Source of the DNA: Candidatus Omnitrophota bacterium
GTDB lineage: Bacteria; Omnitrophota; Gorgyraeia; Duberdicusellales; 4484-171
NCBI GenBank assembly: GCA_021735105.1
Contig: JAIPHS010000020.1
Coordinates: forward strand, 1-12,596
Reading direction: 5' to 3'
Length of the DNA stretch: 12,596 nucleotides
The notes below the pieces were generated by a model. That model did no database searches. It saw nothing but the letters and a program-made list of their open reading frames with translations, and was not told where the DNA came from. The position numbers and the translations under genes were made by a program. Positions 1-6,525 of this stretch are shown one piece after another. Each line of letters starts with the position of its first letter. Position 1 is the first letter of the stretch.

Positions 1-1055
1 TTAATTACCGCCGGTTTTTCTGCTCCAAAAAAATCAATCATAACTTTTTGATCGTTTATTTGTTTTAAAATATCTATAAAATAGTTAGGGTTAAACTCTA
101 TATCCAACCCTGCCCCTTGGTACTCTATATTTATTTCTTCTTTTGCCTCTCCCAGCTGAGGTGTTGTTTTGTAAATAACCATTTTATTTTTTTTTAGGTT
201 TAGTTTCACCCCTTGATACTCTTGGGTTGTAAGCAAGCTGATTCTTCTTAGTGAAGCTATAAAAGTTTCTCTATCTACCTTTAAACAATCTCCTCTTTTT
301 TTAGGGATATATTGTGAATAGTTAGGAAAACCTCCTTCTATTGGTCTGGCTATAACTTTTGTTTCTTGAAAATCAAACTCTATATTTTTTTCTGAAAACG
401 ATAAATAGAGAGGGTTTTGTTTTTCTTTGGTTAGCCTGGCGATTTCTCCTACCGCCTTGCTTGGAAGTATAAAAGATATCTTCTCTTCAACTTCTGCCTG
501 GTTTTTAGGAAACTCTCGAGAAATAAAGGAAAGCCTTTTCCCGTCGGTTGCAACCAGTTTTATTTTATTTTTTTCTAGTTCGAACAAAACTCCGCTTAAA
601 ATATAATTTACATCTTCATAGCCAACGCAAAAAGAGGTTAACCGAATCATTTCTTCTAAAGTCTCTGGTAATATTTTTATTGATACCGCTTCTTTTTCTT
701 CTTGTATTTTAGGAAACTCCTCTTCTTTCAAGACGTTTATTTTAAACTCAACTTTTCCACACCTTATTAAGAGGATATTCTTAAGTTTTTCTAAAGTTAT
801 GACACTATCGGGAAGCTCCCTGGCGATAGAAATAAATCTCCTTATTGGCACCAGCACTTTACCGGGTGTTTTTATTTCTTTTTTTATATATGTACTTATA
901 GTTACATCTAGGTCTGTTGTTGTGAACTTAATTACATTTTTTTTTACATCAATTAAAACACTTCCTAAAGCAAGAAAATCCTGTTTAGTTGAAGTAGGCC
1001 CTGCAACGGTTTTTAAACTCTCTACTAATTTCTTTTTGTTAATAGTGATATTCAT
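1..1055 (-). CDS. dnaN: DNA polymerase III beta subunit (sliding clamp), partial
   Basis: Encodes the ring-shaped processivity clamp that tethers DNA polymerase III to DNA. Reading the minus strand from the ATG at 1055-1053 gives 351 open codons beginning MNITINKKKLVESL and running off the left edge. The residues nearest the edge (EKPAVI) match the conserved C-terminal end of the clamp, so only about 15 residues are missing compared with the usual 360-380. Recognisable clamp features include an ATDGKRLSF segment in the middle domain and an FPNYSQYIP segment in the third domain. It lies downstream of dnaA on the same strand with a 95-bp gap, the classic dnaA-dnaN order. No clear Shine-Dalgarno sequence precedes the start. 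The identification is by recognition of the translated protein and is secure. Confidence 0.95.
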   Translation of the reverse strand, partial: MNITINKKKLVESLKTVAGPTSTKQDFLALGSVLIDVKKNVIKFTTTDLDVTISTYIKKEIKTPGKVLVPIRRFISIARELPDSVITLEKLKNILLIRCGKVEFKINVLKEEEFPKIQEEKEAVSIKILPETLEEMIRLTSFCVGYEDVNYILSGVLFELEKNKIKLVATDGKRLSFISREFPKNQAEVEEKISFILPSKAVGEIARLTKEKQNPLYLSFSEKNIEFDFQETKVIARPIEGGFPNYSQYIPKKRGDCLKVDRETFIASLRRISLLTTQEYQGVKLNLKKNKMVIYKTTPQLGEAKEEINIEYQGAGLDIEFNPNYFIDILKQINDQKVMIDFFGAEKPAVI

Positions 1056-1070
1056 AGTCTTAGTACAAGT

Positions 1071-1086
1071 AGTTTTTGTGAAAACT
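1071..1086. repeat. Small hairpin in the dnaA-dnaN gap, resembling a parS half-site
   Basis: AGTTTT and AAAACT form a perfect 6-bp stem around TGTG in the 95-bp gap between dnaA and dnaN. The right side reads GTGAAAAC, identical to half of the two parS-like sites at 4634-4655 and 4743-4758. The same bases also give a 7/9 match to a DnaA box on the minus strand (GTTTTCACA). No function can be assigned. It may be only a stem-loop in the dnaA-dnaN mRNA. Confidence 0.3.
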
Positions 1087-1150
1087 GTTAACTTCTGAAA
1101 TATTATAACAATTATTTGGAAAAAAGAAACAATTCAATAAAAAAAGATTA

Positions 1151-2485
1151 TTATAAGTTTTTAATTTCCTGTGTAAGGCTGTTAATAGTTGTTTTTAATT
1201 TTTCATCTTTAGCTAAATCCCTTCTTATTTTTTTACAAGCATAAAGAATATTAGTGTGGTGTTTACCCCCAAAAAAACCACCAATTTCAGGAAACGAGCT
1301 TTCTGTCAGCTCTCTTGTTAAAAACATCGCAATCTGGCGAGGCAGCACCAGCGTCTTACTCCTTTTACTCTTTTTTAAATCTTCTTTTTCAACTCCGTAA
1401 AAACGGCTGACTTTATCTAAAATAATTTCTGGAGTAACCCGAGTGCTAATTTCACGAACCATGTCTTTTAAAATACCCTTAACTAACTCAACAGTAATAG
1501 TTTTACTTTCTATTAAGGAATAAGCTATAATTCTTACCAAAGCTCCCTCAAGTTCACGAATATTTGAAGATATATTTTCAGCAATAAAACGGATAACCTG
1601 CAAATCAACTTTTATCGCCTCGTTTTCTAATTTTTTTTCTAAAATAGCAACCCTAGTTTCATAATCGGGTGGTTGTATGTCGACAACCAACCCCCAATTA
1701 AACCGAGAAACCAATCTTTCTTCTAAATCAGGAATTTCTTTCGGGGGGCGGTCAGAAGAAACAACAATTTGTTTGTGGTAATCATATAACACATTAAATG
1801 TGTGGAAAAATTCTTCTTGAGAAGCTTCTTTACCAGAAAGAAATTGGATATCATCTATTAAGAGAACATCTATGTCTCTATATTTCTTTCTAAACTTATC
1901 AGTATTCCTTTGCCGGATAGAAAGAATAAGGTCATTAGCAAAACTTTCTGAAGATAAATATTTAACTTTTGTTTGCGGGTTTAAAGTCAAGACATAGTTA
2001 GAAATTGCTTGCATAAGGTGGGTTTTACCCAACCCCACTCCTCCATAAATAAAGATAGGATTATAAGATCTCCCAGGGGCTCTCGCAACAGCTAAAGATG
2101 CGGCATGGGCCATCCGGTTTGAAGAACCAACTACAAAATTGTCAAAAGTAAAGCGTGGATTCAAGCGCAGAGATGTTTGGGTTTTTTCTCCAAAACTTTT
2201 ATTAAAGGAACGAAATATTTTTGTGGTTTTACTTTTAAGAATGCCGGGGTTAACTCGAAATTCAATATTTATTTTTTTTCCGGAAATTTCTTGGGAGACC
2301 TCTTTTATAGAAACAAGGTAGTTGTTCTCTACCCAATTTTTAAAAAAGCTATCAGGAGCCTCTAAAACTAAATTTTCCTTAGAGAGCTCTTTTAGCTGCA
2401 AAGGAGATATCCAGGTGTCAAAGGAAGTTTCCCCTAAGCGCGCCTTAAGTTTTTCTTTACAATTTTCCCAAATATTTGGTTTCAT
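1151..2485 (-). CDS. dnaA: Chromosomal replication initiator protein DnaA
   Basis: AAA+ ATPase that binds DnaA boxes and opens the origin. The 444 residues fall in the usual size range. Domain I covers about residues 1-80 (WENCKEKLKARL, SFDTW), followed by a short linker. The AAA+ core has FTFDNFVVG at about 112-120, Walker A GGVGLGKTH at 148-156, Walker B LLIDDIQ at 208-214 and the LEERLVSRF segment near 254-262. The C-terminal DNA-binding domain IV contains GGKHHTNILYACKK. In that signature the Asp of the common RDHTT motif is replaced by His, which is unusual at a base-contacting position. The ATG at 2485-2483 gives the standard N-terminus. It is transcribed away from rpmH, and dnaN follows on the same strand. 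Confidence 0.98.
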   Translation of the reverse strand: MKPNIWENCKEKLKARLGETSFDTWISPLQLKELSKENLVLEAPDSFFKNWVENNYLVSIKEVSQEISGKKINIEFRVNPGILKSKTTKIFRSFNKSFGEKTQTSLRLNPRFTFDNFVVGSSNRMAHAASLAVARAPGRSYNPIFIYGGVGLGKTHLMQAISNYVLTLNPQTKVKYLSSESFANDLILSIRQRNTDKFRKKYRDIDVLLIDDIQFLSGKEASQEEFFHTFNVLYDYHKQIVVSSDRPPKEIPDLEERLVSRFNWGLVVDIQPPDYETRVAILEKKLENEAIKVDLQVIRFIAENISSNIRELEGALVRIIAYSLIESKTITVELVKGILKDMVREISTRVTPEIILDKVSRFYGVEKEDLKKSKRSKTLVLPRQIAMFLTRELTESSFPEIGGFFGGKHHTNILYACKKIRRDLAKDEKLKTTINSLTQEIKNL

Positions 2486-2509
2486 AAACGACTTAACAAA
2501 ATTAACAAG

Positions 2510-2518
2510 TTATTCACA
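2510..2518 (+). promoter_or_regulatory. DnaA box (TTATTCACA)
   Basis: Exact match to the consensus TTATNCACA, 25 bp upstream of the dnaA start codon. This position could serve both origin binding and autoregulation of dnaA. It is the only exact match I found in the dnaA-rpmH and dnaA-dnaN gaps. Confidence 0.55.
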
Positions 2519-2579
2519 TTCTGGAGAAAGGTTATATTTTGGAAGATACTACGCCCAAACTTTAGTTCAAGAATAATAA

Positions 2580-2607
2580 ATTATACCTCAATAAATTATC
2601 TTTGCAA
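2580..2607 (-). promoter_or_regulatory. Putative dnaA promoter
   Basis: On the minus strand, TTGCAA (2607-2602) and a perfect TATAAT (2585-2580) are separated by 16 nt, about 95 bp upstream of dnaA. The same -35 hexamer TTGCAA occurs before parA. The -35 matches the sigma-70 consensus at four of six positions. It is divergent from the rpmH promoter and the two are only about 12 bp apart, so they are likely to influence each other. Confidence 0.5.
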
Positions 2608-2618
2608 CTTTTTTGTAG

Positions 2619-2646
2619 TTGACACCCAATTATTTTATGCTACAAT
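2619..2646 (+). promoter_or_regulatory. Putative rpmH promoter
   Basis: A perfect -35 TTGACA (2619-2624) and -10 TACAAT (2641-2646) are separated by 16 nt. Transcription would begin near 2653, giving a leader of about 90 nt before rpmH. It is probably the promoter for rpmH-yidD-yidC, the usual co-transcribed group. Confidence 0.65.
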
Positions 2647-2744
2647 TTCAACTTACCTAATGATACATTAGACTCACGAATAACGATGGGCTCTGTAAAT
2701 GTATCTTATTTTTGATAAATTGATAATTACCCAATAAAAAAAAC

Positions 2745-2882
2745 ATGAAAAAAAACCTAAAAACACCTACAAATTTAAAAGGTAAAAGAAAGCACGGCTT
2801 CCGTAAAAGAATGAGTTCAAAAAACGGGAAGAAAATAGTAAATCAACGGAGAAGAAAAGGGCGTCAAAAGATTTCTGTATGA
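2745..2882 (+). CDS. rpmH: 50S ribosomal protein L34
   Basis: A 45-residue, very basic protein of the large ribosomal subunit. It reads MKKNLKTPTNLKGKRKH at the start and carries the family core HGFRKRMSSKNGKK followed by an RRRKGR stretch and a short C-terminus ISV. Length and composition fit L34 (normally 44-46 residues). The ATG at 2745 follows an A-rich run with no Shine-Dalgarno sequence. It is the first gene plus-strand of the dnaA-rpmH gap, as in most bacteria. The stop codon TGA (2880-2882) is directly followed by an ATG at 2883 that begins a possible N-terminally extended yidD. Unlike the usual order, no rnpA follows. Confidence 0.95.
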   Translation: MKKNLKTPTNLKGKRKHGFRKRMSSKNGKKIVNQRRRKGRQKISV

Positions 2883-2933
2883 ATGTGCTCTTTACCAATT
2901 TATAATAAAACAACGAATACAAAAATTAAAGAT

Positions 2934-3140
2934 ATGAGAAAGACCGCTATTTTTTTAATCCGATTATACCAAAAATTCCCAAAATTGTTTCCAACCCCCT
3001 GTATTTATATTCCAACTTGTTCGGAATATGCCAAACAAGCTTTTGGAAAACATTGCTTTATAAGGGCTTTAGGGTTAACTATGTTTCGAGTTTTACGCTG
3101 CAATCCTTTTTCTAAAGGGGGTCTTGACCCAGTAAGATAA
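2934..3140 (+). CDS. yidD: Membrane protein insertion efficiency factor YidD
   Basis: Small membrane-associated protein that helps YidC-dependent insertion of inner-membrane proteins. From the ATG at 2934 it is 68 residues beginning MRKTAIFLIRLYQKF, which matches the family start. It contains the hallmark IPTCSEYAKQA segment, a second conserved Cys before it (PTPCIY), and the C-terminal RCNPFSKGGLDPV. The reading frame is open back to an ATG at 2883, directly after the rpmH stop, which would add 17 polar residues not typical of the family. I prefer the inner start, but translational coupling to rpmH through the outer one is possible. It ends 2 bp before yidC, so the two are surely co-transcribed. 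Confidence 0.92.
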   Translation: MRKTAIFLIRLYQKFPKLFPTPCIYIPTCSEYAKQAFGKHCFIRALGLTMFRVLRCNPFSKGGLDPVR

Positions 3141-3142
3141 TA

Positions 3143-4588
3143 ATGGAAAAAAGAACAGTTTTTGCATTTTTATTATTGATTGGTTTTTTTCTGGTTTGGT
3201 CGCAACTTGCTCCCAAGCAGGTTACACAACCAGTTGATAAGCAAGAGGTTATACGCGAAGATTTAACTACAACTACTAAAAGTTCTGAGGTTCAAACAAC
3301 AAAACCTATCGCAAAACAACTTCCTAAAGAAGCTGCCTTATTGGAGGAAATACAAATAAATAATTATTATATTACTTTTTCGCCGCAAGGCGGATATATT
3401 CAATCAATATCTGTAAACAAACCGGCCAACATCCTCCCTTTTAAAAATTTAGGGTTTCAGCCAGCAACTAAAAACTTAAATTATCAAACCAATATTGGCC
3501 GGGATAGCATATCTTTTACTAGAGAAGGTTCTCCTCCTAAGAGGTATTTATTTAAAGAAGATATTATAGAAATAAAAAGCGTTGATAGCTCCCCTCTTTT
3601 GTTATTTTCCTTTTCTTTAAATTCAGGGGCTTCTCATTTAAGCCAAAGGTATTTTGAGTCATTTTATAGCAAGAATGGATCTATCGAGCGAACTCATCCA
3701 AAAAAAGTTAAAGAAGATATCCAAGAAAAGGTAGAATTTGCTGGAGCAAGAAGCCAATATCGCACAATTAGCTTACTCCCAGATAGTTATGACATTGAAT
3801 GGACAAAAACCGACAAACAAACAAATCTTTATTTAAATAATCCCTCCTCTACCATATCATTTTATTTTGGCCCACAGATTATTAATAAAATGGAGTCTTA
3901 CGGGCTGGCAGGCATAGTTTATTATGGTTTTTGGCATTTTTTAGCAACCACACTTATAAAAATATTGTATTTTTTCTATAGTTTTCTCCATAATTGGGGT
4001 CTTAGTATAGTCTTTCTTTCTTTTTCTACTTACGCCGTACTATTCCCTTTTACCTCAAAAAGCACTAAAGCCATGAAGAAGATGCAGGAAGTTCAACCTT
4101 TAATGCAGGAGCTAAAGGAAAAGCATAAAGATAATCCCCAAAAAATGCAGAAAGAAACTGTAGCTCTTTACAAAAAACACAAAGTGAATCCTTTAGGCGG
4201 ATGCCTTCCTCTTTTATTCCAATTTCCGATAATAATTGCTTTTTACCAAGTAGTATTCAGGTTCAGCCGGCTTGAAGGAGCGTCTTTTCTTTGGATTCAA
4301 GACCTATCTTTGCCGGATCGGCTGTTTCGTCTTCCTTTTATAATTCCAATTGTAGGTGTTGAATACTTTAACCTTCTTCCTATTTTAGTAATGATCTTAG
4401 GGATTATGCAGCAGCACATAACAGCTTCATCTTCAAACCCTCAGCAAAAAAAGATAGGATTGTTTATGGGGGTTTTCATTGGGATAATTTTTTATAAATT
4501 TCCTTCCGCATTAGTCCTATACTGGTTTATCCAGAATCTACTTACTCTTATTTATCAAGTCCGCTTGAAAGAATCCCGGACTACTTAA
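3143..4588 (+). CDS. yidC: Membrane protein insertase YidC (long, Gram-negative type)
   Basis: Inserts and folds inner-membrane proteins, alone or with Sec. The 481 residues begin with a transmembrane anchor (about 5-22, FAFLLLIGFFLVW). A large periplasmic P1 region (about 45-250) follows, which marks the diderm form. The conserved C-terminal core holds the cytoplasmic coiled region (KSTKAMKKMQEVQPLMQEL), NPLGGCLPLLFQFPI, and the last helix FPSALVLYWFIQNL. In the first core helix (NWGLSIVFLSFSTY) the position normally occupied by the hydrophilic-groove Arg (R366 in E. coli) is Tyr297 by direct alignment. The C-terminus is short (KESRTT), with no ribosome-binding basic tail. The gene follows yidD by 2 bp. 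Confidence 0.96.
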   Translation: MEKRTVFAFLLLIGFFLVWSQLAPKQVTQPVDKQEVIREDLTTTTKSSEVQTTKPIAKQLPKEAALLEEIQINNYYITFSPQGGYIQSISVNKPANILPFKNLGFQPATKNLNYQTNIGRDSISFTREGSPPKRYLFKEDIIEIKSVDSSPLLLFSFSLNSGASHLSQRYFESFYSKNGSIERTHPKKVKEDIQEKVEFAGARSQYRTISLLPDSYDIEWTKTDKQTNLYLNNPSSTISFYFGPQIINKMESYGLAGIVYYGFWHFLATTLIKILYFFYSFLHNWGLSIVFLSFSTYAVLFPFTSKSTKAMKKMQEVQPLMQELKEKHKDNPQKMQKETVALYKKHKVNPLGGCLPLLFQFPIIIAFYQVVFRFSRLEGASFLWIQDLSLPDRLFRLPFIIPIVGVEYFNLLPILVMILGIMQQHITASSSNPQQKKIGLFMGVFIGIIFYKFPSALVLYWFIQNLLTLIYQVRLKESRTT

Positions 4589-4633
4589 AAAAACCATCTA
4601 AAATCAAAAAACGCTTATTTAACAAGGAGTTTT

Positions 4634-4655
4634 AACGTTTTCACGTGAAAACGTT
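4634..4655. promoter_or_regulatory. parS: parS-like centromere site 1
   Basis: A perfect 22-bp palindrome whose central 16 bp are GTTTTCACGTGAAAAC, flanked by AAC and GTT. The core TTTCACGTGAAA equals that of the widespread chromosomal parS (TGTTTCACGTGAAACA). Here the outer G/C pair is shifted out by one base (T at -7, G at -8). It sits about 230 bp upstream of parA-parB, so it is very probably the loading site for this ParB. Confidence 0.85.
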
Positions 4656-4670
4656 GTTATGATAAACCCA

Positions 4671-4705
4671 TAGACGTCCTATTTTCGACAAAAGTAGGAC
4701 GTCTA
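4671..4705. repeat. 11-bp inverted repeat between the two parS-like sites
   Basis: TAGACGTCCTA (4671-4681) and TAGGACGTCTA (4695-4705) are perfect inverted copies around a 13-nt centre, which can itself pair partly (TTT with AAA). Each arm contains the self-complementary GACGTC. There is no T-run on either side, so it does not look like an intrinsic terminator. Possible roles are an operator, an insertion-element remnant or an RNA hairpin at the yidC 3' end. None can be chosen from sequence alone. Confidence 0.75.
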
Positions 4706-4742
4706 TAATTGCTTATTTAGGGACACCCTACAAAGAAGGATG

Positions 4743-4758
4743 GTTTTCACGTGAAAAC
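4743..4758. promoter_or_regulatory. parS: parS-like centromere site 2
   Basis: A perfect 16-bp palindrome GTTTTCACGTGAAAAC, identical to the core of site 1, including its departure from the classical consensus. The centres of the two sites are 106 bp apart, close to ten helical turns. It lies 90 bp upstream of the parA -35 element, so ParB binding could also affect transcription of parAB. Confidence 0.85.
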
Positions 4759-4832
4759 GCCAGAAACCTTTGATTTTATTAGCGATTTCCATTTTGACTG
4801 TTCATTCTTAAATAAGGCAAGGATAAAAATAG

Positions 4833-4861
4833 TTGCAATTTGACCAAGATGGTATTACAAT
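4833..4861 (+). promoter_or_regulatory. Putative parA-parB promoter
   Basis: TTGCAA (4833-4838) and TACAAT (4856-4861) are separated by 17 nt. Transcription would start about 16 nt before the parA ATG, leaving a very short leader with no Shine-Dalgarno sequence. Confidence 0.55.
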
Positions 4862-4884
4862 GAGATAGTAATTTATTAAAAAAT

Positions 4885-5676
4885 ATGGGTAAAACAATTG
4901 GCATTTGTAATCAAAAGGGTGGAACCGGTAAAACTACCACGGCCATCAATTTTAGTTCTTTTTTAGGGTTAACGGGAGAAAAGACCCTTCTTGTTGATAT
5001 GGACCCTCAAGGCAATGCTTCTTCCGGGGTGGGGCTAGACCCTCAAAGGAAAACCTCAGTATACGAGGTAATTTCAGGAGATGCCCAGGTAGAGGAAGCT
5101 ATTTATCCTACAGATTGGCCTAATCTATCTCTTATGCCTTCCGACATATCTCTTACGGGAGGAGAGGTAGAATTGGTTTTTTTAAAACAGAGGGAAGTCT
5201 TGCTGCGGCAAAGCCTTGAGAAGATTAAAGATGAGTATTCCTATATTATTGTTGACGCACCCCCTTCTTTAGGGGTTCTTACTGTCAACGTTTTGTCAGC
5301 TGCTGACAGCTTAATTATACCGGTTCAGTGTGAATATTATGCATTAGAAGGTGTTTCAAAACTGATACAGACAATTGGTTTGATAAAAGCGCGCCTTAAT
5401 CAGAGATTAGAAATAGAAGGCATTTTATTAACTATGGCTGATTTTCGAACCCGTCTTACCTTGCAGGTGATAGAAGAGGTAAGGAATTATTTTAAAAAGA
5501 AGGCCTTTAGCATTATTGTTCCCAGAAATGTAAAATTAGCGGAAGCTCCCAGCTTTGGTAAGCCAATCCATTTCTACGAACCTAACTGTGTAGGGGCAAA
5601 GGCTTATCTCGAGTTGACCAATGAAGTTATAGGAAAAACGGAAAAAACAAATAATTTTGTTAAGCAGAGAGGTTAA
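4885..5676 (+). CDS. parA: Chromosome partitioning ATPase ParA/Soj
   Basis: MinD/ParA-family ATPase that binds the nucleoid as an ATP dimer and moves ParB-parS complexes apart. The 263 residues are typical of chromosomal ParA without an N-terminal HTH. The deviant Walker A KGGTGKTT is at residues 11-18 with the signature Lys11, the switch motif DMDPQGN is at 38-44, and Walker B IIVDAPPSLG is at 121-130. The ATG at 4885 fits the family start (MGKTIGICNQKGG). There is no visible Shine-Dalgarno sequence and the leader is A/T-rich. parB begins 2 bp after the stop, and two parS-like sites lie upstream. Confidence 0.96.
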   Translation: MGKTIGICNQKGGTGKTTTAINFSSFLGLTGEKTLLVDMDPQGNASSGVGLDPQRKTSVYEVISGDAQVEEAIYPTDWPNLSLMPSDISLTGGEVELVFLKQREVLLRQSLEKIKDEYSYIIVDAPPSLGVLTVNVLSAADSLIIPVQCEYYALEGVSKLIQTIGLIKARLNQRLEIEGILLTMADFRTRLTLQVIEEVRNYFKKKAFSIIVPRNVKLAEAPSFGKPIHFYEPNCVGAKAYLELTNEVIGKTEKTNNFVKQRG

Positions 5677-5678
5677 TT

Positions 5679-6500
5679 ATGAGTAAAAAAGTATTAGGAA
5701 AAGGGTTAGATGCTCTTATTCCCAAAAAGAAAGTTTCTGGCGGGGACCAATTTGTTTATCTTCCCGTAGAAGAGATTGAACCTAATAAGTTTCAGCCGCG
5801 TAAAGACATGAATCAGAAGGACTTAGCCGAGCTAACTCAATCTATTAAAGAAAAGGGTTTTATTCAACCGATCTTAGCTCGTGATATAAAAGATGGTAAA
5901 TATGAAGTTGTTGCCGGGGGAAGAAGGTTAGAGGCTGCTAAGTTGTTGGGCATCAAGGAGATACCAGCAGTAGTTCGAGATTTAGACAATAAAGATTCTT
6001 TTATTGCGGCAATAGTTGAAAACTTACAGAGAAAAAATCTTAATCCAATCGAAGAAGCTCAAGCTTTAGCGCGCCTTAAAGATGAGTTTAATTTTTCTTT
6101 AGATGAGATAGCTAAATTTATCAGTAAAGATAAAACAACAGTGGTGAATACGATTCGACTGCTTAAGCTTCCTAAAAAGATTAAATCTGCGTTAGAAGAA
6201 AATCTTATTAACCGGAGTCAAGCACGGACAATACTTTCTTTTAAAAGTAAAATTCAACAAGAAAAAATATTTTATAAAATCCTTCATAAAGGGCTTACAG
6301 TAAGGGATGTGGAGAAGCAAGCTGTAAAAAAAAATAATAAGGTAAAGATAGATCCTTTTGTTGAAGAAGCTGAGGAAAAACTGCAAAAAATTTTAGGGAC
6401 AAAAGTAAAAATTACTAATTCAAAAAATAAAAAGGGTAAAATCATTCTTCATTACTACAACTTGAATGATTTTGAAAGAATTGTAAAACGCATTAGTTAA
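5679..6500 (+). CDS. parB: Chromosome partitioning protein ParB/Spo0J
   Basis: CTP-dependent DNA clamp that loads at parS and spreads along neighbouring DNA. In 273 residues it has the N-terminal ParA-stimulating tail KKVLGKGLDALIP (3-15), the CTP-binding motif GGRRLEAAK (80-88), the second nucleotide-contacting motif ENLQR (114-118), a helix-turn-helix region around 140-165, and a lysine-rich C-terminal dimerisation segment. The length is usual. AGAGGTT before the ATG serves as a ribosome binding site and overlaps the end of parA, so the two genes are probably translationally coupled. ndk starts 25 bp downstream with its own strong ribosome binding site. Confidence 0.96.
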   Translation: MSKKVLGKGLDALIPKKKVSGGDQFVYLPVEEIEPNKFQPRKDMNQKDLAELTQSIKEKGFIQPILARDIKDGKYEVVAGGRRLEAAKLLGIKEIPAVVRDLDNKDSFIAAIVENLQRKNLNPIEEAQALARLKDEFNFSLDEIAKFISKDKTTVVNTIRLLKLPKKIKSALEENLINRSQARTILSFKSKIQQEKIFYKILHKGLTVRDVEKQAVKKNNKVKIDPFVEEAEEKLQKILGTKVKITNSKNKKGKIILHYYNLNDFERIVKRIS

Positions 6501-6525
6501 AGTAATATTTCATAGAGGGGGAAGT

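Larger units (their letters stand above)
2486..2744. other. oriC: dnaA-rpmH intergenic region, candidate origin of replication
   Basis: This is the 259-bp AT-rich gap between the divergent dnaA and rpmH genes, a position that holds oriC in many bacteria. It contains one exact DnaA box, TTATTCACA at 2510-2518, and a direct repeat TTGATAA at 2712-2718 and 2720-2726 in a very AT-rich stretch next to rpmH. Divergent promoters occupy the middle. Only one consensus DnaA box was found, so the origin call rests mainly on gene order (dnaA, dnaN, rpmH, parAB with parS-like sites 2 kb away). The replication origin could instead lie elsewhere nearby. Confidence 0.45.
4589..4884. other. yidC-parA intergenic region with partition sites
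   Basis: This 296-bp gap holds, in order, a GCTTATTTA repeat (4613-4621), a parS-like palindrome (4634-4655), a long inverted repeat (4671-4705), a second GCTTATTTA (4711-4719), a small hairpin TAGGG-ACA-CCCTA (4718-4730), a second parS-like site (4743-4758) and the parA promoter (4833-4861). Each GCTTATTTA is followed by AAGGA and then the parS-like core, suggesting an old duplication of a unit of about 100 bp. I see no open reading frame in it. Confidence 0.6.

Noticed and set aside
753..761. TTTTCCACA as a further DnaA box
   Set aside because: One mismatch to consensus and inside the dnaN coding region; such near matches are expected by chance.
799..1098. Plus-strand open frame of 99 codons, rich in Phe/Val/Leu
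   Set aside because: It lies opposite dnaN, whose protein is clearly recognisable on the minus strand. The hydrophobic look is a by-product of Lys/Asn codons read in reverse.
2139..2576. Several overlapping plus-strand frames opposite the 5' half of dnaA and into the gap
   Set aside because: They are antisense to dnaA, lack ribosome binding sites and show no known motif.
4718..4730. TAGGG-ACA-CCCTA hairpin considered as a yidC terminator
   Set aside because: Five pairs only, no T-run, and 130 bp after the stop. Too weak to call alone, so it is only mentioned in the intergenic entry.
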